From Bacteroidota bacterium (GTDB taxonomy: Bacteria; Bacteroidota; Bacteroidia; UBA7662): 5,958 bases of DNA. The number at the start of each line of letters is the position of its first letter. Position 1 is the stretch's first letter. The translations under genes were made by a program, and so were the position numbers. The stretch spans positions 1 to 5,958 of the forward strand of contig VGGT01000129.1 of assembly GCA_016868485.1 (NCBI GenBank), read 5' to 3'. Below are positions 1 through 5,840 of this stretch, piece by piece. The notes under the pieces are model-generated. The model made no database searches. It saw nothing but the letters and a program-made list of their open reading frames with translations, and had not been told where the DNA came from.

Positions 1-1
1 C

Positions 2-196
2 GAGCAAGGCCCCTTGATTGCCGAAAAGTTGAAGAACTACCTCGACCGGCATCCCGAGATTCAGTCGCGCTGCACCACCAACGGAAGCATGCGCTTCCTC
101 ACGACCGACAAGGCTGCGGGTTTTTGGGCGAAGGCAACGCTGTTTGGCATGCACATCGACCCCCATCAGGTCGAAGAAGTGCATCATTTCCTTTGA
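2..196 (+). CDS. murI: Glutamate racemase, C-terminal fragment (gene starts before the window)
   Basis: Reading frame 2 is open from the window edge to TGA at 194-196 and gives the last 64 residues of a protein. The fragment begins EQGPLIAEKLKNYL, continues RHPEIQSRC, and has a TTD motif near residue 35 followed by FWAKATLFG. This pattern (QG..hA..L..YL.RHPE, then TTD, then an F..A..F segment) matches the end of glutamate racemase as found in Bacteroidota. The enzyme interconverts L- and D-glutamate in the cytoplasm to supply D-Glu for peptidoglycan. Its two catalytic cysteines lie upstream and cannot be checked. An internal TTG at position 14 is not a true start, because the similarity continues upstream of it. 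The gene converges on the RluA-type gene with a 44-bp gap in which I see no clear hairpin terminator. Family identification rests on a short fragment. Confidence 0.75.
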   Translation, partial: EQGPLIAEKLKNYLDRHPEIQSRCTTNGSMRFLTTDKAAGFWAKATLFGMHIDPHQVEEVHHFL

Positions 197-240
197 TTTG
201 GCTTTCCGTTTTCGTTTCGGGAATCCAACTCAACCTGTTT

Positions 241-930
241 TTACATCCCCCAGTCGAGTGTATCGTCTTCCGGGACCGGGCATTCCAGCGCAAGCGGCTG
301 CAGGGTTACGGGGTGTTCGAACGAAAGGCGCCAACTGTGGAGGGCGATTCGGTGGCCAGGCAGGGGATTCGGTGCGCCATATTTGACATCACCCAATATG
401 GGGTGACCGAGTGCAGACAATTGCACCCGAATTTGGTGGGGCCTGCCCGTTTTGGGCAAGACCTCTACTACACTTCGGCTGCTGCCATACTGCACCACAC
501 GGTAGAATAACTCCGCCCGCTTGCTGTCGCGCACTTCCTTCTCATAGGCCCTCACCACATTCCTTTCGGTATTTTTTTTGAGGTAGTGTACCAATAGGCC
601 TTCCTCTGGCCGAGGCTTGTCGGTCACCACCGCCAGGTACTTTTTCTGCACCAGTCGATCGTGGAACTGCTTGTTCATGCGTTCCAATGCCTTGCTCGTG
701 CGCGCCAGGAGCACAAGCCCGGATACAGGCCTATCGATTCGGTGGATCAGCCCAACGAATGCATCACCCGGCTTGTTGTATTTATGGGCCAAATAGGCAC
801 CCACCCAATCCGTTAGTGCAGGGTCGCCGCTGTCATCGCCCTGCGTGAGCATACCCGCGGGCTTACCCACCGCGATCAGGTGGTTGTCTTCATAGAGTAC
901 CAATGGTGTACTGGGATTATCGTAGCGCAT
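241..930 (-). CDS. RluA-family pseudouridine synthase
   Basis: This 229-aa protein isomerises uridine to pseudouridine in rRNA or tRNA; the exact target base is not deducible from sequence. Family hallmarks are visible. The N-terminus reads LYEDNHLIAVGKPAGMLTQ (residues 12-30). The catalytic motif is HRIDRPVSG (63-71), with D66 as the expected nucleophilic aspartate, and the distal motif is TGRPHQIRVQ (161-170). The family more often has HRLDxxTSG, so HRIDRPVSG is a modest variant with the key H, R and D kept. There is no S4 RNA-binding domain before the catalytic domain, so it is a short, catalytic-domain-only member, unlike RluC or RluD. The ATG at 930-928 lies 3 bases after the panB stop (TAA-TCG-ATG in coding sense), so the two genes are almost certainly co-transcribed and probably translationally coupled. 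No separate promoter is evident. Confidence 0.92.
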   Translation of the reverse strand: MRYDNPSTPLVLYEDNHLIAVGKPAGMLTQGDDSGDPALTDWVGAYLAHKYNKPGDAFVGLIHRIDRPVSGLVLLARTSKALERMNKQFHDRLVQKKYLAVVTDKPRPEEGLLVHYLKKNTERNVVRAYEKEVRDSKRAELFYRVVQYGSSRSVVEVLPKTGRPHQIRVQLSALGHPILGDVKYGAPNPLPGHRIALHSWRLSFEHPVTLQPLALECPVPEDDTLDWGM

Positions 931-933
931 CGA

Positions 934-1758
934 TTAAGTGTTGTATTGTTCACCTGGCCCTGGAAATTCACCCGATTTAACATCCGAGACGTAATGGCGT
1001 ACGGCACCGCCAATTTCCTCATAAAGGTTCAGGTAGCGCCTTAAAAACCGAGGGTGAAACTCATGGGTAATGCCCAACATATCGTGCACCACCAAAACTT
1101 GTCCGTCCACGCCACTACCGGCACCAATACCGATGACCGGAATCGCTAAGGAGGTGGCGACCTCGCGTGCCAGAGGCGCGGGGATTTTTTCGAGTACGAG
1201 GGCAAAGCAGCCTGCATCTTGGAGGGCATGGGCATCCCGTTTGAGACGCTCCGCTTCTTCCTCCTCCCTCGCCCGCACGGTATAGGTGCCGAATTTATAG
1301 ATCGACTGTGGGGTGAGGCCCAGGTGACCCATCACCGGAACACCGGCTGTGAGGATGCGTTCGATCGATTCCAACACCTCAGATCCACCTTCGAGCTTCA
1401 CGGCGTGTGCCCCCGACTCCTTCATGATTCGGATGGTGCTCTGCAGGGCCTCTTTCGAATTTCCCTGATAGGAACCAAAAGGCAGATCCACCACAATGAG
1501 TGCCCGTTCAACACCCCGAACGACCGATCCGGCATGGTAGATCATCTGATCTAGGGTGATGGGCAGGGTTGTTTGGTGCCCGGCCATCACATTCGATGCT
1601 GAATCGCCCACGAGCAGCACATCGATACCGGCCGCATCGAGCATGCGCGCGAAAGAATAGTCGTAGGCCGTGAGCATACTGATTTTCTCGCCCCGCTCCT
1701 TCATCTCACGCAGGGAGTGGGTGGTAACCTTTCGAAACTCAGAGGAGGCAACGGACAT
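934..1758 (-). CDS. panB: 3-methyl-2-oxobutanoate hydroxymethyltransferase (ketopantoate hydroxymethyltransferase)
   Basis: PanB transfers a hydroxymethyl group from 5,10-methylene-tetrahydrofolate to 2-oxoisovalerate, making ketopantoate, the first committed step toward pantothenate and coenzyme A in the cytoplasm. At 274 aa it is the usual length. Signature segments are KISMLTAYDYSFA (25-37), VGDSASNVMAGH (50-61), TLPITLDQM (64-72), VVDLPFGSYQ (89-98), AVKLEGG (119-125), GHLGLTPQS (144-152) and PVIGIGAG (207-214). The expected Mg2+ and substrate residues are all present: D52, D91, K121, E123 and the catalytic E190, which correspond to E. coli D45, D84, K112, E114 and E181. The N-terminus MSVASSEFRKVTTHSLREMK is typical of the family, supporting the ATG at 1758. 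No Shine-Dalgarno site is visible. It is the first gene of a tight operon with the RluA-type gene. The other pan genes are not in the window. Confidence 0.97.
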   Translation of the reverse strand: MSVASSEFRKVTTHSLREMKERGEKISMLTAYDYSFARMLDAAGIDVLLVGDSASNVMAGHQTTLPITLDQMIYHAGSVVRGVERALIVVDLPFGSYQGNSKEALQSTIRIMKESGAHAVKLEGGSEVLESIERILTAGVPVMGHLGLTPQSIYKFGTYTVRAREEEEAERLKRDAHALQDAGCFALVLEKIPAPLAREVATSLAIPVIGIGAGSGVDGQVLVVHDMLGITHEFHPRFLRRYLNLYEEIGGAVRHYVSDVKSGEFPGPGEQYNT

Positions 1759-1808
1759 AAAGAGGGATAAGGATGGGTTAACTAGATCATCAGAGGCACC
1801 AAGCGCGC

Positions 1809-1842
1809 CAAATCTGACGCAAAATCCACTTTATTTTCCAAA
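1809..1842 (-). promoter_or_regulatory. Possible promoter for the panB-RluA operon
   Basis: Read on the minus strand, a TTTG (1842-1839) is followed after 22 bases by CAGATTTG (1816-1809). This matches five of the six fixed positions of the Bacteroidota -7 box TAnnTTTG. It would place transcription start about 45 bases before the panB ATG. The match is imperfect and the surrounding DNA is AT-rich, so chance is a real possibility. Confidence 0.25.
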
Positions 1843-1879
1843 TTACCATCGCCCCGCTCCGAAGTGGTCGGCATATTTC

Positions 1880-1887
1880 TATTTTTG
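1880..1887 (+). promoter_or_regulatory. Possible -7 element for the 1953-3098 lipoprotein gene
   Basis: TATTTTTG is an exact match to the Bacteroidota -7 consensus TAnnTTTG and lies 65 bases before the GTG start. I find no TTG at the proper -33 distance upstream, so it is a half-supported promoter. It sits in the 194-bp divergent region between panB and this gene, where a plus-strand promoter is expected. Confidence 0.35.
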
Positions 1888-1952
1888 CGTTTTCGCCGAC
1901 AACCAAACATCATTTCGCTTCTTTACTCCATTTCGTAGCAACCCCATTTCCT

Positions 1953-3098
1953 GTGGCCCCCTCCCCTTCAAATCCTACCCGCTCATTTCGTCCGCTTGTC
2001 TTATTTCTTTGCCTGCTGTTCGTACTCAGACTCCTGCCCTCCTGTTCGACAGAGATCGACGTAACCGCCGATTGGAAGGAAACCACCTTTGTGATGGCTT
2101 TGCTGCGCACCGACGAGCAAGAACACTACATCAGGATCCACAAGGCATTTTTGGATAAAGAGCGCGACGCCTTCGTGATTGCCTCCATTCAAGACTCGAT
2201 CTACTATAAAAACCTCACCGTTCGGGTGCTCAAACAGCGGAATAACCAAACGGTAGAAACCTATTTATGTGAGTCGGTCGATACGGCCTTGATGGAGCCT
2301 GGTTTGTTTGCACACCCCGATATGCTGCTCTATCGTTTTCGTTCGCCCGGATTTCTCGATTCGAGTTTTACCTATACCCTCCAAATAACGACTCCTGGAG
2401 GTGTTGTCGTGACGGCTCCCAGAGAGCCCTATGATGTAAACGCCATTTATGGTGGCCCAATCGGTGGATTCGGAAGCGAGGGCGTGATCAGCTTTACCCT
2501 TCCGCCCAATACCCCTCTACCCCCCAACTACAACGGCATCAACTGGAGCGCTGCCCCTTCACAGGTTAAGCCGCGCATTCCCCTCAATGCCAAGACTTTT
2601 GATCTCACCCTCAGGGTGTTCTATGATGAGTGGAACCGCTTCACCGTATCGCCCGGCGACACGCCTGGCTTGGCTTTGAAGCATGTAGACTGGGTGGCCT
2701 ATCCAGGTCAACAAGTCGACAACCCTGCCGTAGTAACCCCACTCTTTCTGCGGGGAAGCAACTTATTTGCCTTTATGAACTCCTCCATCCCAGCGGTTGA
2801 CAGCGTAAATCGGCGACTCCGTGGAACCCTGTTTATTTTCGACTTCGCCGACCAATACCTCAACAACTTCTTGCAAATTAACCGGCCGAGTTCAAGCCTG
2901 GTGGATGTTCGCCCCACGTACACCAATGTCGACAATGGTTTAGGCCTCTATGCATTCCGCCGGAGCATTCCAAACCGTAAAGAAGTTGAATCTTCGGTCG
3001 GATATCCTTACAGCAGCAACTTTTTCCGTAAGGCATTGGGCGGTAATGGTACCGACAGCCTGCGCATCAAATACCCGCAACTGAATTTCGTGCCTTAA
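1953..3098 (+). CDS. Putative outer-membrane/periplasmic lipoprotein, DUF4249-like (uncertain family)
   Basis: This 381-aa protein starts at GTG 1953. A basic N-terminus (R10, R13) precedes a hydrophobic stretch (LVLFLCLLFVL, 15-25) and a lipobox LPSC with the probable lipidated cysteine at C31, so it should be exported and acylated. R26 interrupts the end of the hydrophobic core, which is slightly unusual. The mature part begins STEIDVTADWKETTFVMALL, then HYIRIHKAFLD (58-68). A beta-rich region resembling an Ig-like domain ends near YTLQITTPGG (141-150). Next come AKTFDLTLRVFYDEW (213-227) and a C-terminal segment YTNVDNGLGLYAFR (323-336). The order, with a G-hydrophobic motif near the end, resembles the Bacteroidota DUF4249 lipoprotein group, but I cannot confirm membership. 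No catalytic motif is evident. It is transcribed divergently from panB and separated from dnaK by 239 bp, so probably monocistronic. No ATG is available near the signal peptide, which supports the GTG start. Confidence 0.8.
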   Translation: MAPSPSNPTRSFRPLVLFLCLLFVLRLLPSCSTEIDVTADWKETTFVMALLRTDEQEHYIRIHKAFLDKERDAFVIASIQDSIYYKNLTVRVLKQRNNQTVETYLCESVDTALMEPGLFAHPDMLLYRFRSPGFLDSSFTYTLQITTPGGVVVTAPREPYDVNAIYGGPIGGFGSEGVISFTLPPNTPLPPNYNGINWSAAPSQVKPRIPLNAKTFDLTLRVFYDEWNRFTVSPGDTPGLALKHVDWVAYPGQQVDNPAVVTPLFLRGSNLFAFMNSSIPAVDSVNRRLRGTLFIFDFADQYLNNFLQINRPSSSLVDVRPTYTNVDNGLGLYAFRRSIPNRKEVESSVGYPYSSNFFRKALGGNGTDSLRIKYPQLNFVP

Positions 3099-3124
3099 TA
3101 GGTCAGCGCAAAGGGCATTAAGGG

Positions 3125-3177
3125 ATTTGCAGCAGCTTTCCCCATTTGCAGCGGCTTACCCCATTTGCAGCGGCTTA
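3125..3177 (+). repeat. Three tandem 19-bp repeats upstream of dnaK
   Basis: The 15-bp unit ATTTGCAGCGGCTTA occurs at 3144-3158 and 3163-3177, each copy preceded by CCCC. A diverged first copy, ATTTGCAGCAGCTTT, lies at 3125-3139. The starts at 3125, 3144 and 3163 are exactly 19 bases apart. Copies 2 and 3 are identical over all 19 bases, and copy 1 differs at 2 of the 15 core positions. The period is not a multiple of three and the stretch is between genes, so it is non-coding. It begins 26 bases after the lipoprotein stop and ends 160 bases before the dnaK start. It could be a regulatory array for dnaK or a slippage product. Confidence 0.9.
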
Positions 3178-3199
3178 CGCATTCTATTTTCTGCCATAT

Positions 3200-3236
3200 T
3201 GTCAGATAAGCGCATTTTTTTTCGGCCGGCCTGACA
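3200..3236. other. Dyad TGTCAG-N25-CTGACA with internal GGCCGGCC palindrome, dnaK upstream region
   Basis: TGTCAG (3200-3205) and CTGACA (3231-3236) are perfect inverted 6-mers separated by 25 bases. The spacer holds an eight-T run and most of an 8-bp palindrome GGCCGGCC (3224-3231). The arms are short and the loop long, so a stable RNA hairpin is doubtful. It does not resemble the CIRCE element (TTAGCACTC-N9-GAGTGCTAA). The dyad exists; its function is unknown. Confidence 0.3.
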
Positions 3237-3337
3237 TCAATCCCTCGCCTTTCGCGTCACATTGGCCTGAACAGCTGTGCCTGAGTGATTTGGCATTTCA
3301 ATTGTTCAAGTGGTCGAAAACCAAATAAATTCTCATC

Positions 3338-5251
3338 ATGAAAAAAATCATTGGCATCGACCTGGGCACCACCAACTCCTGCGTTTCCGTTATGGAAGGC
3401 AATGAATATGTTGTGATCCCGAACAGTGAAGGCCGCAGAACCACCCCCTCCGTGGTCGCCTTCATGCCGAACGGAGAAATTAAAGTGGGCGACCCCGCCA
3501 AAAGGCAAGCCATCACCAATCCCACCAAGACCATCGCTTCGATCAAGCGCTTCATGGGCCGCAAGCACTCTGAGGTGAAGGAAGAGCTTAAATATGTAGC
3601 GTATGAAGTGTCACGGGGCGATAATGACACCCCACGTGTTCAAATCGACGAAAAACTGTACACCGCACAGGAGATCTCGGCCATGACCCTGCAGAAAATG
3701 AAGAAAACAGCGGAAGATTATTTGGGCCATGAAGTCGATGCGGCGGTGATTACCGTTCCCGCCTACTTCAACGACGCCCAGCGGCAGGCCACCAAAGAAG
3801 CCGGTGAAATCGCAGGCTTGAAAGTGGAGCGCATTGTGAACGAGCCCACAGCAGCAGCATTGGCTTATGGCCTCGATAAAAAGAACAGCGATGTAAAAAT
3901 CGCAGTTTTCGACTTGGGTGGCGGCACCTTCGATATTTCTATCCTCGAATTGGGTGATGGCGTATTTGAAGTGAAAAGCACCAATGGCGACACCCACCTC
4001 GGGGGCGACGATTTCGATCAGGTCATTATTCAATGGCTGGCCAACGAGTTCCGCAGCGACGAAGGGGTTGACCTCACCAAAGACCCTATGGCCTTGCAGC
4101 GCTTGAAAGAAGCGGCAGAAAAAGCCAAAATTGAATTATCGAGTTCCACTGAGGCTGAAATCAATTTACCCTACATTACGGTGGTCGATAATGTTCCCCG
4201 TCACTTGGTTAAAAAATTAACGCGCGCTAAATTCGAACAACTTGCGGAAAATTTAATCCAGCGCACCATGGAACCGTGCCGACAAGCCGTGAAGGACTCC
4301 GGTTTTCCGGTGGGCCAGATCGATGAAGTCATTTTGGTGGGTGGGTCGACGCGCATCCCTAAAATTCAGGAAGTGGTGGAGCAGTTCTTTGGCCGCAAGC
4401 CGTCTAAAGGCGTGAACCCCGATGAAGTCGTGGCCATCGGCGCGGCCATTCAGGGAGGCGTATTGAGCGGACACGTCGAAGGTGTGTTGTTGCTCGATGT
4501 TACCCCCCTATCGCTCGGTATTGAGACGATGGGAAACGTTATGACGCGCTTAATCGAGGCCAATTCAACCATTCCAGCGAAAAAAAGCCAGGTGTTTAGC
4601 ACAGCGGCCGATAACCAGCCCTCGGTTGAAATCCACGTTTTGCAAGGCGAACGCGCTATGGCGACCGACAACAAGACCATCGGACGTTTCCACCTGGATG
4701 GCATTCCATCGGCCCCGCGCGGTGTACCCCAAATTGAAGTAACGTTCGATATCGATGCCAACGGAATCTTGAACGTATCAGCCAAAGACAAGACAACGGG
4801 TAAAGAGCAAAAGATTCGCATCGAAGCTTCTTCTGGTCTCAGCAAAGAGGACATCGAAAAAATGAAGCAAGAGGCCCAAGCGAACTCGGAGCGCGACAAG
4901 CAATTCCGCGACGAGGCCGAGAAGCTCAATGCAGCCGACAACCTCATTTTCTCTTCAGAAAAGCAATTGAGCGAGTATGGCGATAAGCTTCCCGATGAAA
5001 AGAAGTCGGAGATTCGTTCGGCGCTCGATGAACTCAAATCGGCCCACGGAGCGCGCCAACTTGCGGAAATTGATGCGGCCACAGAGCGCCTCAATAAAGC
5101 ATGGGAAGCAGCCTCAGCCGAAATGTACAAAGCAACCCAGGAAGCGGGAGCTGCCGATGCAGGGGCAGGCAGTCAATCAGCCAACGGGGGATCTGCAGGT
5201 GCCAAAGACTCCGAACAAGTAACGGATGTCGATTTCGAGGAAGTGAAGTAA
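3338..5251 (+). CDS. dnaK: Molecular chaperone DnaK (Hsp70)
   Basis: DnaK is the cytoplasmic ATP-driven chaperone that binds exposed hydrophobic peptides with DnaJ and GrpE. At 637 aa it is full length. The nucleotide-binding domain (about 1-380) has the phosphate-1 loop GIDLGTTNSCVSV (6-18), K70 in IASIKRFMG, E169 in NEPTAAALAYG, phosphate-2 DLGGGTFDIS (192-201) with T197, and the adenosine loop VGGSTRIPKIQ (334-344). The conserved linker LLLDVTPLSLGIET (384-397) leads to the substrate-binding beta domain (to about 500) and the helical lid. A Gly/Ala/Ser-rich tail (about 603-623) ends in the EEVK-type terminus VDFEEVK. No essential residue is missing. ATG 3338 follows an A-rich leader (AAAACCAAATAAA, from 3317) with no Shine-Dalgarno site. 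Neither dnaJ nor grpE is adjacent, so it appears to be a stand-alone gene. No CIRCE element is present upstream, so HrcA control is not supported here. Confidence 0.98.
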   Translation: MKKIIGIDLGTTNSCVSVMEGNEYVVIPNSEGRRTTPSVVAFMPNGEIKVGDPAKRQAITNPTKTIASIKRFMGRKHSEVKEELKYVAYEVSRGDNDTPRVQIDEKLYTAQEISAMTLQKMKKTAEDYLGHEVDAAVITVPAYFNDAQRQATKEAGEIAGLKVERIVNEPTAAALAYGLDKKNSDVKIAVFDLGGGTFDISILELGDGVFEVKSTNGDTHLGGDDFDQVIIQWLANEFRSDEGVDLTKDPMALQRLKEAAEKAKIELSSSTEAEINLPYITVVDNVPRHLVKKLTRAKFEQLAENLIQRTMEPCRQAVKDSGFPVGQIDEVILVGGSTRIPKIQEVVEQFFGRKPSKGVNPDEVVAIGAAIQGGVLSGHVEGVLLLDVTPLSLGIETMGNVMTRLIEANSTIPAKKSQVFSTAADNQPSVEIHVLQGERAMATDNKTIGRFHLDGIPSAPRGVPQIEVTFDIDANGILNVSAKDKTTGKEQKIRIEASSGLSKEDIEKMKQEAQANSERDKQFRDEAEKLNAADNLIFSSEKQLSEYGDKLPDEKKSEIRSALDELKSAHGARQLAEIDAATERLNKAWEAASAEMYKATQEAGAADAGAGSQSANGGSAGAKDSEQVTDVDFEEVK

Positions 5252-5268
5252 ATGAAGGGATTAATTTT

Positions 5269-5283
5269 TGCAACAGGGTTGCA
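5269..5283. promoter_or_regulatory. Operator-like perfect palindrome, left copy (TGCAAC-AGG-GTTGCA)
   Basis: Six-base arms TGCAAC and GTTGCA flank a 3-base centre, giving perfect two-fold symmetry over the arms. It lies 17 bases after the dnaK stop and 49 bases before the ATG of the DUF4625-type gene, and overlaps the candidate -33 TTG (5279-5281). An identical-arm palindrome lies 30 bp downstream. This is typical of a dimeric repressor site; the regulator is not identifiable from this window. Confidence 0.75.
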
Positions 5284-5308
5284 CAAGGTAAAAATTTGTG
5301 CAACTTTG
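5279..5308 (+). promoter_or_regulatory. Candidate promoter of the DUF4625-type lipoprotein gene
   Basis: TTG (5279-5281, in GGGTTG) is followed after 19 bases by CAACTTTG (5301-5308), which fits five of six fixed positions of the Bacteroidota -7 box TAnnTTTG. Transcription would begin near 5315, leaving a short A/T-rich leader of roughly 18 bases before ATG 5333. The two boxes fall inside the two palindromic operators, as expected for a repressed promoter. Boxes and spacing agree, but the start site is inferred. Confidence 0.45.
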
Positions 5309-5313
5309 TTGCA
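5299..5313. promoter_or_regulatory. Operator-like perfect palindrome, right copy (TGCAAC-TTT-GTTGCA)
   Basis: The same six-base arms as the left copy flank a TTT centre and overlap the candidate -7 box. Start-to-start distance between copies is 30 bp, about three helical turns, so two bound dimers would sit on the same face of the DNA. The copies plus their flanks (CAA after the left one, TTG before the right one) also form a larger inverted repeat, 5269-5286 against 5296-5313, with 16 of 18 positions paired around a 9-base spacer. Confidence 0.75.
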
Positions 5314-5332
5314 TTATAAACCCAAACCATCT

Positions 5333-5779
5333 ATGATCCCATCTATTTCTCTCTTTCCCCTGCGCACCGCCCTGGCTGTGGTGTTCTCTTCCGTGCTGCT
5401 TTTTTCGTGCGGTAAAGAAGATGCCGACCAAGAAAAACCCTTAATCACCGTTCTCAAACCGGCATCCGATCATGCAGATGCCCACCCTGGTGATAGCTTG
5501 GAACTCAGTGCATCGTTTTCAGACAACAAAGAACTGCTCAACGCCCGAATTGAAATTCACTCAGCCGATGGCCACAGTCACCGCCTTTTATCACCCAGCT
5601 CGACCTGGGAATGGGTTAAAGTGTATCCCTTGAGTGGAACGAATGCGCCGATCAACGAAATCATCGTAATCCCTGCCTCCATCGACACAGGCGAATACCA
5701 CATCATTTTCGAGGCGACCGACAAATCGGGTAACCAAGCGGTGGAAGTCATTAAAGAGCTTCACATAGAAGAACATTGA
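5333..5779 (+). CDS. DUF4625-type lipoprotein, probably surface-exposed
   Basis: This 148-aa protein has a signal peptide (MIPSISLFPLRTALAVVF, then SSVLLFSC) with lipobox LFSC and the probable lipidated cysteine C26. The next residues, GKED, fit the K-(D/E)2 lipoprotein export signal described for Bacteroidota surface lipoproteins, so an outward-facing outer-membrane location is likely. The mature domain runs ITVLKPASD (38-46), SASFSDNKELLNARIEIH (59-76), DGHSH (79-83), WEWVKVYPLSG (92-102), VIPASIDTGEYHI (112-124) and FEATDKSGNQA (126-136). The SDN-EL, IEIH..DGH.H, IP...G.YH and A.D..GN pattern identifies DUF4625, a small beta-sandwich-like family of unknown role. Its histidines (H76, H81, H83, H123) could bind metal, which is inference. 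An in-frame ATG at 5252 would add 27 residues before the signal peptide and overlap the operators, so ATG 5333 is preferred. Twin palindromes upstream suggest repression. Confidence 0.85.
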   Translation: MIPSISLFPLRTALAVVFSSVLLFSCGKEDADQEKPLITVLKPASDHADAHPGDSLELSASFSDNKELLNARIEIHSADGHSHRLLSPSSTWEWVKVYPLSGTNAPINEIIVIPASIDTGEYHIIFEATDKSGNQAVEVIKELHIEEH

Positions 5780-5840
5780 TGCACCCGTTCAACTGTGGGG
5801 ATTTTGCGTATTTTGGCAGCCCATCCCAATATACACAGGC

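Noticed and set aside
3262..3292. TTGG (3262-3265) and GTGATTTG (3285-3292) as a dnaK promoter
   Set aside because: Only the TTTG part of the -7 box matches, and the TA at its start is missing; too weak to list.
3146..3328. 60-aa reading frame between the lipoprotein gene and dnaK
   Set aside because: It has a TTG start, runs through the 19-bp repeats, and shows no family resemblance or translation signal; it is most likely a chance open frame.
4450..5130. 226-aa minus-strand reading frame inside dnaK
   Set aside because: It is the antisense shadow of dnaK, serine- and leucine-rich with no family features.
5269..5313. Large inverted repeat read as the dnaK transcription terminator
   Set aside because: The stem is long but not followed by a T-run; the T-run lies on the 5' side, and the nested perfect palindromes with 30-bp phasing fit operators better. 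A contribution to termination is not excluded.
5252..5332. In-frame ATG right after the dnaK stop as the start of the DUF4625-type gene (175 aa version)
   Set aside because: It would place 27 unlikely residues before a complete signal peptide and translate through the palindromic operators and promoter; ATG 5333 gives a normal lipoprotein leader.
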